Shown here: piece by piece, positions 41,819-50,735 of the stretch
How the letters are laid out: each line of letters starts with the position of its first letter
How positions within the stretch are numbered: the stretch's first letter is position 1
From: Paractinoplanes atraurantiacus
GTDB lineage: Bacteria > Actinomycetota > Actinomycetes > Mycobacteriales > Micromonosporaceae
DNA length: 64,000 nucleotides
Assembly: GCF_900215205.1 (NCBI RefSeq)
Contig: NZ_OBDY01000029.1
Span: 1-64,000, forward strand
Reading direction: 5' to 3'
Translations under genes and position numbers: made by a program
Notes under the pieces: generated by a model
Database searches by the model: none
Told to the model about the DNA's origin: nothing
Seen by the model: the letters and a program-made list of their open reading frames with translations, nothing else

Positions 41819-43330
41819 TCAGCTGACGCGGTTCCCGTCGTCGTCGGAGCGGACCGTCACCCGCGCCCCGATCGGCTCGGCCTCGGTGAGCAGGTCGAGG
41901 ATCTCGTCGCCGTGGGCCAGGAAGCGGCGCCCGTCGGATTCCAGGCGGCCGATGACGATGCCGGTCCGGTCGCCGCCCCGGTCGTGTTTGACCGTGTACG
42001 TCTCCACGACCGCCGGGCCGGACGGTGACGCCGCCTCGCCCGGCGCGGGGCGGGCGTCCAGCTCCGCCTGCAGCTTCTGGCTGTCGGACGGCTTCCACGC
42101 CACCGGGGCCGTCGTGTAGACCCCGGTCGAATACTTGCTCATCATGCCGCCGTTGGCCCCCACCAAGCCGTAGCTGCCAGGCTCGGCGCGCGCACGATCG
42201 ACGATCGAGGCGATCGCGTGCATCGAGTAGTTGTTTCCCGCGCCGCCGAAGAACGGCAGGCCCCCGGTGACCGTCAGCCCGCGCGGGTCGTCCGGTGACA
42301 GCCCGAACGCGTCGGTGACCGCGAAGACCGGCGCCGGGAAGCAGCTGTACAGGTCCATGCTCGCCAGGCCGTCCATGTCGATACCGGCGAGGTCGAGGGC
42401 GTGCCTTGTCGCCGCCACCGCGGCCGGGCTCGTCGACAGGTCGGCCCGCGCCAGCAGGTCACGTTCCCTCAGGTCGGCATGACCGGCCACGAAAACCCAC
42501 TTCTGCTTGGGTACGCCGAGTCGCCGCGCCGCCGCGAGCGACATCAGCAGCACCGCCGCGCCCTGATTGACCTTCTCGCGGGCGACGAGATACCGGGTGT
42601 ACGGGTCGGCGATGGGCCGGTTCGCCTCGGTGACAGTGACCAGTTCGGCCGCGCTGCGCGCCACCGGCGCCGCCGAGTGCGGGTTGGCCGCCGCGATCCG
42701 GGTGAACGGCTCGAACAGCGCCCCCATCTCGGCCGCATACGCAGCCCGCGAGAGACCCCGGCGGGCGCGGCGCGCGTTCTCGAAGAGCGCGTAGTACGTG
42801 GGCGCCTCCGTCAACCCGTACGGGAAATGGTCGAAGGAAACGATCCCTTCCAGCCCGAACCCGCGGTCCTCGAGGGAACCCGGCGCATGCTCGGTGAAGT
42901 CGGGCCGGTCGCCGGAGCGGGACAGGCGCTCGATGGTGGAGATCGCCTCGGCGCCGGCCAGGAGCACGACCCGGGCGTCGCCGGCCGCGATGGCCGCGGC
43001 GAACTCGTTGACCAGGTGCTGCGGGCTCTGGCCGCCGCCGACTTCCAGCACCGCCCGGTAGGGCGCCGCGCCGACCCGGGCCGCCACCGAGCGCGGGAAG
43101 TTGTCCGAGCGGCCCAGCGGGGCCTGCGAGAACGGGAGGGAGTTCTCGAACTGCCGTACCCCCGCAATGGTGTCGATCTCCGAGGCGGCGATGGCAGCGT
43201 CGTCGAGGGCTTCGCGGGCCGCGTCCGCCGCCAGGTCGACCGGTGAGCGGCCCCGGTAGCCGGGTTCGCCGTGGCGTTCCGAGACCTGGCCGACGCCGAC
43301 GATGACCGGGGTGCTGTCAGGCAGGGGCAA
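41819..43330 (-). CDS. Thiolase-like protein with extra C-terminal domain (TLP1-like)
   Basis: The 503-residue protein has the thiolase fold: TPVIVGVGQVSERHGEPG, AAIAASEIDTIAGVRQ, and the late GLPFFGGAGNNYSMHAIAS with the catalytic-type histidine. The position where thiolases have the acylated cysteine reads EVGGGQSPQHLVNEF and no cysteine is seen, so classical acetyl transfer is doubtful. The C-terminal 90 residues (VVETYTVKHDRGGDRTGIVI) form an added beta-rich domain, as in mycobacterial SCP2-thiolase-like protein type 1 (from memory). Start TTG 43330 has GGAGG five bases before it and lies inside the last codons of the upstream nitronate monooxygenase gene, indicating coupling. Confidence 0.8.
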   Translation of the reverse strand: MPLPDSTPVIVGVGQVSERHGEPGYRGRSPVDLAADAAREALDDAAIAASEIDTIAGVRQFENSLPFSQAPLGRSDNFPRSVAARVGAAPYRAVLEVGGGQSPQHLVNEFAAAIAAGDARVVLLAGAEAISTIERLSRSGDRPDFTEHAPGSLEDRGFGLEGIVSFDHFPYGLTEAPTYYALFENARRARRGLSRAAYAAEMGALFEPFTRIAAANPHSAAPVARSAAELVTVTEANRPIADPYTRYLVAREKVNQGAAVLLMSLAAARRLGVPKQKWVFVAGHADLRERDLLARADLSTSPAAVAATRHALDLAGIDMDGLASMDLYSCFPAPVFAVTDAFGLSPDDPRGLTVTGGLPFFGGAGNNYSMHAIASIVDRARAEPGSYGLVGANGGMMSKYSTGVYTTAPVAWKPSDSQKLQAELDARPAPGEAASPSGPAVVETYTVKHDRGGDRTGIVIGRLESDGRRFLAHGDEILDLLTEAEPIGARVTVRSDDDGNRVS

Positions 43331-44441
43331 TGAGACCTCCGAGCTCGGCGATGCGGCGCTGGCAGTCCTCGGCCATCCGGCGGGTGATCTCCCCGGCGGG
43401 GCGGACATCGGAGAACGAGCCGACGACCTGGCCCACGAAGAACGACTCCAGCTTCAGGGCGCCCTCGTGGCCCGCCTGGGCGGCCGCGTCGATGTGCTGC
43501 CAGGCCTCCTCGACCAGCATCAGTTGCAGGGGCAGCGGCAGCGGTTGCGGGCTGCCGGGGGCCTCCCACTCGTCGTGCCAGGCGGTGCGCAACTGACGGG
43601 CCGGTTTTCCCGTACGGGTCGGTGAGCGCACCGTGTCGGCGCTGGTCGCGGCCAGGAACTTGTCCTTGATGGCCTGCACCGCGATGTCCTCTTCGCTGGA
43701 GAGCCACACCGAGCCGCACCACACGCCGGCCGCGCCGAGGGCGAGCGCCGCCGCCATCTGCCGTCCGTCGGCGATGCCGCCGGCGGCCAGGACCGGACGG
43801 TCGCCGGCGATGTCGACGATCTCGGGGGTGAGGACCATGGTGGCGATCGTGCCGGTGTGCCCGCCGGCCTCGGTGCCCTGCGCGACGAGCACGTCGACGC
43901 CGGCCGCGATCTGCCGTTCCGCGTGCTGGGCCTTGCCGACCAGCGAGGCGACGACGACCCCGGCCTCCTTGGCCCGCGAGACCAGCGACGGCGGCGGGGT
44001 GCCGAGCGCGTTGGCGATCAGCGCGATCGGGTGTTTGAACGCCACGTCCAGCAGGGCCGGAGCCCCGTTTGGGGTGATCGCCGCGGCGACTTCACTGTGG
44101 TCGACCACCGACGGCGAAACGGGAATGTCGTATTTATCGAGCAAAGATTGAACAAAAGCCAGATGCGACGACGGGATCTGCGCCCGCAGACTGGCGACGA
44201 GAGAGTCCGGATCTCCGGCAACGAACTTCGAGGGCACAAGCAGATCCACGCCGTACGGCTTCCCGTCGACCTGCTCCGAAATCCAGCTCAGCTGGGCGTC
44301 CAGCTCGGCCGGGGAGTACGCCGAGGCCGCCAGCACCCCGAAACCGCCCGCGTTGGTCACCGCCGCCACCACCGCCGGCGACCGGTTGAAGCCGACGATC
44401 GGATGCTCGACGCCGAGCAACTCGGTCAGAGCCGTACGCAT
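43317..44441 (-). CDS. Nitronate monooxygenase / 2-nitropropane dioxygenase family
   Basis: The 374-residue FMN-dependent TIM-barrel enzyme oxidises alkyl nitronates; many actinobacterial relatives have other, unknown substrates. Typical segments are LGVEHPIVGFN, AVTNAGGFGVLAAS, GVDVLVAQGTEAGGHTG with the FMN-site histidine, and RPVLAAGGIADGRQMAAALA with the phosphate loop. The last 100 residues are less conserved. ATG 44441 is preceded by AAGGGGG. Its stop overlaps the thiolase-like start by 14 bp, so the two act together, perhaps on a CoA-linked or lipid-derived compound. Confidence 0.88.
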   Translation of the reverse strand: MRTALTELLGVEHPIVGFNRSPAVVAAVTNAGGFGVLAASAYSPAELDAQLSWISEQVDGKPYGVDLLVPSKFVAGDPDSLVASLRAQIPSSHLAFVQSLLDKYDIPVSPSVVDHSEVAAAITPNGAPALLDVAFKHPIALIANALGTPPPSLVSRAKEAGVVVASLVGKAQHAERQIAAGVDVLVAQGTEAGGHTGTIATMVLTPEIVDIAGDRPVLAAGGIADGRQMAAALALGAAGVWCGSVWLSSEEDIAVQAIKDKFLAATSADTVRSPTRTGKPARQLRTAWHDEWEAPGSPQPLPLPLQLMLVEEAWQHIDAAAQAGHEGALKLESFFVGQVVGSFSDVRPAGEITRRMAEDCQRRIAELGGLIAPA

Positions 44442-44455
44442 ACGGTGGTCCCCCT

Positions 44456-46285
44456 TCAGCTGAAACGGCGCAGGATTTCCGTGAGGGTGTCGCGGCTGTC
44501 CCCGATCGTGTCGCCCGACCAGCGTTCCTTGAGGACCAGCGTGGCCCCGCCGTGCAAGGTCAGCTCCGCGTTGAGCGGCACCGCCTTGACGATCCTGGCG
44601 GCGGTGACCTCCTCGAAGGGCACGTAGCGGTACGTCTTGGCCAGCTCGGCCGGGTTGTGCGAGGACAGCATCCGGGCGATGCGCTGATCGCCCTCGTCGG
44701 TGCTCTTCGGCGCCGGCACCAGGATGAGCCCCTGGTTGAGCACGATCAGGTCGGTCTCCTGGTCGCCGACGCGGACGTTGGCCATCGCGCCGATCACGTC
44801 GGCGCCGGCCCCGGTGGCCCGGGTCTCGACGACGCGGGCCGCCTCGACGTGGACGCCGAGCTGCGCCATCCGGGCCCGGGCCTCGGCGAGCGTCTCGGGG
44901 GCGACGGCCAGCTTGGCGATCTCGGAGTAGTCGACCGGCACGCCCGTGCTGTGCACGACCCGGGCCGGCGACGACCACGAGTGCTCCCAGCGGGCCTGGC
45001 CGCTGCGGACGGCGGCCAGCGCGATCAGGTTCTCCATGATGTCGGCGAATTCGGTGACCGGGTCGGGGGACTCGGGCAGGAACTCGGCCGCCAGCTCGCG
45101 CAGGCGGCCCTGGGCGACCAGCTCGAACAGCTCGGGCAGGCCGGCCTCGGGGATGCCGGACAGGCGCGACAGCGAGCGGAACACCCGGTCGGCGCGGTGC
45201 TGCATGACCAGGGTCATCGACGCCGCGGTGAAGTCGGGCCACGGCAGCACGGTCCGCGAGCCGAAGTCGACGACCTCGCGCTGCAAGGCCAGACCGGCCT
45301 GGGTGAGCTGCGGGACGAGGCCGCCGGCCGGGCGGTCGTCGGCCGGGTGCTGCACGGGCGGGAGCGCGCGCATGGCGGCGATCCGCTCCCCCGCCGACGG
45401 GTGGGTGTCCCAGCGCGACGTGTGGGTCTCGGGTTCCTCGTCGCGCAGCTTGGCCAGTTCCTGGGTGCGGGCCGCGTACAGGTGGCGGAAGCCGCCGAAC
45501 ACGTCGTCGGGGGCGTAACCGAGCTCCCATCCGTACGCGATGTAGTTGTTGAAGTAGAAGTTCCAGGCGGCGCCGACCACGGGCAGTTCCCGCATCGTGG
45601 AGGTCGCGGCGGCGACACCGGCCACGCGCACCGAGACTTGGTCGGCCTCCAGCTCCTGCCGCCGGGTCACCGCGTTGCTGACCAGGAGATACAGGCGGCC
45701 GTAGGCCTTGAAGACCCACCCGAAGACGTTGAAGGTGCCGAGGCGGCGCAGCGTCTCGTGCAGGGCGGTCCGGCCGCGATAGGTGATGGCGGCCAGCCGC
45801 GTGTGCGAGCCCGAGTAGTGGCCGAGCTCGTGCGCGATCACCGAGCGGAGCTGGTCGACGGTGAAGGTCTGCAGCAGCGGGATGCCCAGGTAGAGCCGCC
45901 GCACCCCGGCGAGGAGGCCGAGCAGCCTGGCGTCCTCGGTGACGGCCGCGTTGACCTCGGGGATGAGCCGGATCTCGTCGGGCGCGCGAGTGCCGGCCGC
46001 GGCCGCCATGTCGTGCACGAGACGCCACAGGTCGGGCGCCTGCTGCGGGGTGACGAGCAGGCCCTCGGGCTCGCCCGGCTTGGCGAACAGGGCTTTGCCG
46101 AGGCCGATCACGACCGCGCCGACACCGATGATCACAAGCCAGCTCAGCTTGGCCGCGCCGTAGCCGTGCAGGTGGCCCCAGATCTCGTACAGCAGGAATC
46201 CGGCCGCCGCGAGCTGGACCAACCCCAGCACATAAAAGCCGACCAGCATGGCGACCGACAGAGCGGCCCGCGACGCAGTGGACAC
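44456..46285 (-). CDS. M48-family membrane metalloprotease
   Basis: The 609-residue protein has two N-terminal membrane helices (about 8-35 and 48-66) and an M48 zinc protease domain with SVIAHELGHYSGSH (HExxH near residue 154) and the third ligand in TRRQELEADQVSVRV. DTHPSAGERIAAM is the usual following motif. A C-terminal domain of about 230 residues without known family is attached, much longer than HtpX-type enzymes. It is encoded 14 bp upstream of the nitronate monooxygenase on the same strand and may be co-transcribed. Likely role: cleavage of membrane or envelope proteins under stress, by family. Confidence 0.88.
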   Translation of the reverse strand: MSTASRAALSVAMLVGFYVLGLVQLAAAGFLLYEIWGHLHGYGAAKLSWLVIIGVGAVVIGLGKALFAKPGEPEGLLVTPQQAPDLWRLVHDMAAAAGTRAPDEIRLIPEVNAAVTEDARLLGLLAGVRRLYLGIPLLQTFTVDQLRSVIAHELGHYSGSHTRLAAITYRGRTALHETLRRLGTFNVFGWVFKAYGRLYLLVSNAVTRRQELEADQVSVRVAGVAAATSTMRELPVVGAAWNFYFNNYIAYGWELGYAPDDVFGGFRHLYAARTQELAKLRDEEPETHTSRWDTHPSAGERIAAMRALPPVQHPADDRPAGGLVPQLTQAGLALQREVVDFGSRTVLPWPDFTAASMTLVMQHRADRVFRSLSRLSGIPEAGLPELFELVAQGRLRELAAEFLPESPDPVTEFADIMENLIALAAVRSGQARWEHSWSSPARVVHSTGVPVDYSEIAKLAVAPETLAEARARMAQLGVHVEAARVVETRATGAGADVIGAMANVRVGDQETDLIVLNQGLILVPAPKSTDEGDQRIARMLSSHNPAELAKTYRYVPFEEVTAARIVKAVPLNAELTLHGGATLVLKERWSGDTIGDSRDTLTEILRRFS

Positions 46286-46328
46286 GATCGATCTTCCTCC
46301 CCGTGAAAGTGGAAGGAAGATACACCGC

Positions 46329-46760
46329 TCAGCGGACCACCGTCACCGGGCATTTGGCGTACGAGGCGACGTGCTGGCTGACCGAGCCGAGCACCAGCCC
46401 GGCGAAGCCCCCGTGCCCGCGGTGCCCGACGACGAGCAGATCGGCCCCGGCCGACTCGTCGATCAGGACCTTGGCCGGGCGCCCCTGCTTGACGTGCGGG
46501 CGGACCAGGATGGGCGGCTCGTCGCCGAGCTCCTCCCGGATGACCTGGACGAGATCGTCCGAGGTGCGCTGGGTGGGCTCGGGCACGTACCGCTCGGAGA
46601 CGCTGACACTGCCGGCCGGTGGCAGCAGGGTGTGCTCCCAGACGTTGACCACGACCAGGTCGGCCCCGTGATCGGCGGCCTCGGCGGCGGCCCAGGTCAG
46701 CGCCTTGCGGCTGCCGGGTGATCCGTCGACACCGACGACGACGGTCTTCCATGCGCTCAT
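46329..46760 (-). CDS. Universal stress protein (UspA family)
   Basis: The 143-residue single-domain protein begins WKTVVVGVDGSPGSRKALTW and ends with the ATP-binding loop VGHRGHGGFAGLVLGSVSQH, the G-x2-G-x9-G-S pattern of ATP-binding Usp proteins. ATG 46760 is fixed by GGAGGTGA eight bases upstream; an upstream ATG at 46781 has no such site. It is divergent from the MFS-USP fusion gene, which carries a second Usp domain, so both probably answer to the same stress. Confidence 0.93.
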   Translation of the reverse strand: MSAWKTVVVGVDGSPGSRKALTWAAAEAADHGADLVVVNVWEHTLLPPAGSVSVSERYVPEPTQRTSDDLVQVIREELGDEPPILVRPHVKQGRPAKVLIDESAGADLLVVGHRGHGGFAGLVLGSVSQHVASYAKCPVTVVR

Positions 46761-46883
46761 CACCGTCACCTCCGACGCCATTACAAGTCCGGGCGCGGCA
46801 GGGGGTCAACGGCGTACGTCGATTCAAGCCCCTGCCGAACGCATCGACACTCCGAGTTGCGGGTCGTGCACACCCGGTTTAGC

Positions 46884-46899
46884 TTCGGGCCAAAGGTGT
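46884..46899 (+). promoter_or_regulatory. Possible DosR-like box between the two stress genes
   Basis: TTCGGGCCAAAGGTGT matches the left half of the mycobacterial DosR consensus TTSGGGACTWWWGTCCCSAA at 9 of 11 positions. It is 43 bp before the MFS-USP start. Usp genes are classical DosR targets; the right half is poor. Confidence 0.3.
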
Positions 46900-46941
46900 G
46901 ATCTGGATCACTGCGGAGAGAACGGTCAAAGAGGTGAGCTC

Positions 46942-48843
46942 ATGACCACTACGACGTCGGACACCGTCGAGCAGGCCCCCTCCTCGGAGCGACGGCCACT
47001 GATGACGGGCCCCGCCCTGCTGATGATGAACCTCGGATTCTTCGGGGTGCAGTTCAGCTTCGGGCTCACCCAGTCCGCGGTGAACCCGCTCTTCCTGCTG
47101 ATCGGGGCCAACCCCGAACAGCTGCCCATCCTCAACCTGGCCGGCCCGGTCACCGGCCTGGTCATCCAGCCGCTGATCGGCGCGATCAGCGACCGGACCT
47201 GGCATCCGAGATGGGGGCGGCGACGGCCGTTCATCGTGTCCGGTGCGATCCTGTGCGCGATCATCCTGTTCCTGTTCCCGTTCGTCGGCGTGCTCTGGCT
47301 CGGCGTGATCTGCTTCTGGCTGCTCGACGCCGGCAACAACACCTCGATGGAGCCGTACCGGGCGTTCATCTCCGACCGGCTGCCGAAATCACAGCTCGCG
47401 CGGGGCTTCCTGACGCAGAGCATGTTCACCGGCGCCGGCGCCGTGCTGGCCAACCTGTCGCTGTTCGCGCTGCAGAAGGTGGAGCCGTTGCAGGGCACGG
47501 CCGGCAACGGGGTGCCGTACTGGATGTTCGCGTGCTTCATGATCGGCACGTTCTGCATCCTGCTCACCGTGCTGACGGCCATGGCCCGTACGCGGGAGCT
47601 GAAGCCCTCGGACGAGGAGCTGGCCGAGATGCGCGCGGCCCCGAAGGGCCTCGGGCCCGCGGTCCGGGAGATCGCCGACGCCGTACGGTCGATGCCCGTG
47701 GCCATGCACAAGATCGGCGTGGTCTTCGCGTTCCAGTGGTACGCCATGTTCATCTACTGGCAGTTCCTGGCCGTGAGCCTCGGCGAGACCGTCTTCAACT
47801 CCAACCCGGAGACCGGCGGGCAGGCCTGGGACGACGCGATCGCCTGGAGCGGCCTGGCCAACGGCGCCTACAACTTCGTCACCATGATCTCGGCGCTGTT
47901 CCTGGTCGGCTTCGCCCAGCGGATCGGGGCCAAGCGGGTCCACGCGATCGCGCTCGGGCTGGCCGCGCTGGCCCTGGTCTGGCTGGCCCGCATCGACAAC
48001 CAGTGGCTCACGCTGGTCCCGATGATCGGCGTCGGCATCTTCTGGGCGAGCGCGGTCGGCGTGCCGTACCTGATGGTCGCCAGCATGGTCCCGGCCAAGC
48101 GCACCGGCGTCTACATGGGCATCCTCAACATGATGATCGTGGTGCCGATGCTGGTCCAGACGATCACCTTCGGCTGGATCTTCGAGCACTGGCTGGGCGG
48201 CAAGGGCTCGAACGCGATCACCCTGGCCGGCGTCCTGCTCGGCATCGGCGCGATAGCGATGCTGTGGGTCAACCCGCCGAACGAGGTGGACGAGTCGCCG
48301 ATCGTGCCGCTGGGCGGCAAACGGAGCATCACGGTGTACGACCGGGTGGTGGTCGGCTCGGACGGCACGGCGACCAGCCTGTACGCGGTGGACCGCGCGG
48401 CCGAGGTGGCCCAGGCCGCCCAGGCGCGGCTGATCGTGGTGACCGCCTACAAGTCCGGCACCTCCCCCGATCAGCCCTCGGCCGAGGGAACACATCGCGA
48501 CATCTACGGCGCTTCCCACGCGCGCGAGGCACTGGACAAGTCGGTCACCGGGCTGACCCGGGAACGCGCCCGCTACATCGAGCAGCGCCTGGTCGAGGGT
48601 GATCCGGCCCAGGCCCTGCTGGACACGGTCGGCAACAACCCGGCCAACCTGATCGTCGTCGGCAACCGCGGCCTCGGCGCCTCGCAGGGCGCGCTGCTGG
48701 GTTCGGTGCCGGCCGGCGTGGTCCGCAACGCGGTCTGCGACGTGCTGGTCGTTCAGACGTCCGCGCTCGACGAGGAGAAGCTCTTCACGAGCAGCTCGGT
48801 GACCCCCGACGAGGACAGCGGCCGGGAGAACAGCCAGCCCTGA
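46942..48843 (+). CDS. MFS transporter fused to a universal stress protein domain
   Basis: The 633-residue protein joins a twelve-helix major facilitator (residues about 20-455) to a cytoplasmic Usp domain (about 468-605). The MFS part has GAISDRTWHPRWGRRRPFIV in the helix 2-3 loop, the signature of the sucrose/glycoside SLC45-type group. The Usp part begins DRVVVGSDGTATSLYAVDRA and has the ATP-binding loop GNRGLGASQGALLGSVPAG. The fusion suggests that ATP or c-AMP binding gates uptake. A short acidic tail follows. ATG 46942 has AGAGGTGAG upstream. Its 3' end overlaps the convergent GGDEF-EAL gene by 91 bp. Confidence 0.9.
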   Translation: MTTTTSDTVEQAPSSERRPLMTGPALLMMNLGFFGVQFSFGLTQSAVNPLFLLIGANPEQLPILNLAGPVTGLVIQPLIGAISDRTWHPRWGRRRPFIVSGAILCAIILFLFPFVGVLWLGVICFWLLDAGNNTSMEPYRAFISDRLPKSQLARGFLTQSMFTGAGAVLANLSLFALQKVEPLQGTAGNGVPYWMFACFMIGTFCILLTVLTAMARTRELKPSDEELAEMRAAPKGLGPAVREIADAVRSMPVAMHKIGVVFAFQWYAMFIYWQFLAVSLGETVFNSNPETGGQAWDDAIAWSGLANGAYNFVTMISALFLVGFAQRIGAKRVHAIALGLAALALVWLARIDNQWLTLVPMIGVGIFWASAVGVPYLMVASMVPAKRTGVYMGILNMMIVVPMLVQTITFGWIFEHWLGGKGSNAITLAGVLLGIGAIAMLWVNPPNEVDESPIVPLGGKRSITVYDRVVVGSDGTATSLYAVDRAAEVAQAAQARLIVVTAYKSGTSPDQPSAEGTHRDIYGASHAREALDKSVTGLTRERARYIEQRLVEGDPAQALLDTVGNNPANLIVVGNRGLGASQGALLGSVPAGVVRNAVCDVLVVQTSALDEEKLFTSSSVTPDEDSGRENSQP

Positions 48844-50735
48844 CCGGTGTCGCAGCCGAGCTGGCGCAGCGCGGCCTCCTGCGGCGCGGTCTCGACGGCC
48901 TCGGCCGTGACGCTGATGCCGATGGCGTGGGCGAGCTTGATGATCGTCTCGACGATCCGCTCGTCCACGCTGTCGCTCTCCCCCTCGCTGTCGCGCAGCC
49001 CTTCGACGAACGGCCCGGCCAGCTTGAGCACGTGCACAGGCAGACGGCGAAGATAGGCCAGATTCGAATAGCCGGTGCCGAAGTCGTCGATCGCGATGCG
49101 GATGCCCCGCTCGGCCAGGCCGTTCAGCGACGCCGTTCCGTCCGGGTCCATCACCGCACTCTCGGTCAATTCCAGAACCAGAAGAGCGGGGTCCCATCCC
49201 GTACGCATGAGAATGCCGTCGACATCGGCCAGCAACCCGGGATCGTGCGCCTGCGAGACGGTCATGTTGACGCTCATGGCCACCCGCCGGTCGGGGAACT
49301 CCTTCGCCCATTCCGACGCCTGCGCGCACGCCTGTTCCAGGACCCATCGGCCCAGCGGCAGAATGACGCCGGTCTCCTCGGCCAGCGGGATGAAAGCGTC
49401 CGGGCTGAGCCGCCCCAGTCGCGGATGATCCCAGCGCACCAGCGCCTCGACGCCGCGCAACTCCCGGTCCTCCAGCGACACCAGCGGCTGGTAGACCAGT
49501 GTGAACTCGCGGCGGTCGAGCGCGTCCGGCAACTCCGCGGCCAGCGCGTACCGGGCCGCCTGACGGGCGTCGCGCTCCGAGTCGTACATGACGAAGCGGC
49601 CGCGCCCGTCCGACTTGGCGGCGTACAGGGTCAGGTCCGCGGCCTTCATCAGCTCCTGCGGATTGGTGGCGGCGACCTCGCTCTCGACCACGCCGATGCT
49701 GGCCGATATCCGCAGGCGGTGCTTCCTGATGACGTACGGCCGGGAAAGCTCTGTCAAAAGGCTCTCCGCCAGCTCGCGCATGTTGCGGGGGTCCTCGACG
49801 AGCACGACGAATTCGTCGCCGCCCATGCGCCCGGCCACGTGATTCGTGCTCCGCTCGAGCCGTTTCGCGACCGCCGCCAGCAGTTCGTCGCCCACCTGAT
49901 GGCCGAGCGTGTCGTTGATTCTCTTAAAACCGTCGAGGTCCAGATAACAGACACCGACACTCGCGTTGTCGCGGAAGATCCGGACCAGGTCGGAGGCTAT
50001 TTTCGTACGGTTGGGAAGGCCCGTCAAAGGGTCGTGTGTGGCCTGATGCTCGAGTCTTTTCTTGAGCCGCCGCCGGTCGGTGATGTCCTGCACCATCGCG
50101 ATCGTGAACTCGGGCGCCCCGTCGTCGTCGCGGATCAGCGAGACGGTCAGGTCGGTCCAGATCTCCCCGCCGTCCTTGCGGTAGTAGGCCTTCTCCATCC
50201 GGACGTGGTCGACGTCGCCGTTGATGACACCCTCGTACATGCGCCACATGTCGCGCGGGTCCTCGGGATGGGTCAGCTCCGGCACCAGCAGGTGGCACAT
50301 CTGTTCCCGCGTGTAGCCGAGCAGGTCGGCGAAGGCCTGGTTGACCTGCACGATCCGGCCGTCCATGGCGCTCACGCCGATGCCGATGGCCGCGTTGTCG
50401 AAGACCGCCCGCAGGCGCGCCTCACTCGCCCGCAGGGCACGCACCACCGCCTGGTTGAGCTCCTCCTGGTCGGCCATGGTGGCGGCCCGGATCGCCTGCG
50501 CATACCCGGCCGCCACCCGGGCCGCGACCTTCTGGTCGCCGATCACCTCGACGGTGGCGGCCAGCATCGCCGGGTCGGTCAGGTGGGCCTCGACCAGGGC
50601 CGCGCCCACCGACTCACCGTCGCCCGCCCGCAGCCGCGCGGCGAGGGAGGACAGCAGCTCGTCCAGCTGCCCGGCGTCCAGCGGCACGAACCCGGCCGCG
50701 ACGAGCTGCCGGCGCCACAGCTCGACGAAGCTCAT
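48753..50735 (-). CDS. PAS-GGDEF-EAL c-di-GMP turnover protein
   Basis: The 660-residue soluble protein has an N-terminal helical domain of unknown type (about 1-115), a PAS/PAC domain (about 130-255; AVFDNAAIGIGVSAMDGR), a GGDEF domain with intact RMGGDEFVVL and an EAL domain (EALVRWDHP, ELTESAVMDP, DDFGTGYSNLAYL, TAEAVET). The RxxD inhibitory site is altered to RSTN. In the EAL domain the usual LKIDRSF is LKLAGPF; the lysine stays but the aspartate is lost, so phosphodiesterase activity may be weak. ATG 50735 overlaps the stop of the DUF574 methyltransferase (ATGA), so the two are translated together. Confidence 0.93.
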   Translation of the reverse strand: MSFVELWRRQLVAAGFVPLDAGQLDELLSSLAARLRAGDGESVGAALVEAHLTDPAMLAATVEVIGDQKVAARVAAGYAQAIRAATMADQEELNQAVVRALRASEARLRAVFDNAAIGIGVSAMDGRIVQVNQAFADLLGYTREQMCHLLVPELTHPEDPRDMWRMYEGVINGDVDHVRMEKAYYRKDGGEIWTDLTVSLIRDDDGAPEFTIAMVQDITDRRRLKKRLEHQATHDPLTGLPNRTKIASDLVRIFRDNASVGVCYLDLDGFKRINDTLGHQVGDELLAAVAKRLERSTNHVAGRMGGDEFVVLVEDPRNMRELAESLLTELSRPYVIRKHRLRISASIGVVESEVAATNPQELMKAADLTLYAAKSDGRGRFVMYDSERDARQAARYALAAELPDALDRREFTLVYQPLVSLEDRELRGVEALVRWDHPRLGRLSPDAFIPLAEETGVILPLGRWVLEQACAQASEWAKEFPDRRVAMSVNMTVSQAHDPGLLADVDGILMRTGWDPALLVLELTESAVMDPDGTASLNGLAERGIRIAIDDFGTGYSNLAYLRRLPVHVLKLAGPFVEGLRDSEGESDSVDERIVETIIKLAHAIGISVTAEAVETAPQEAALRQLGCDTGQGWLFSRPLSSSGVTELLVKSFSSSSADV

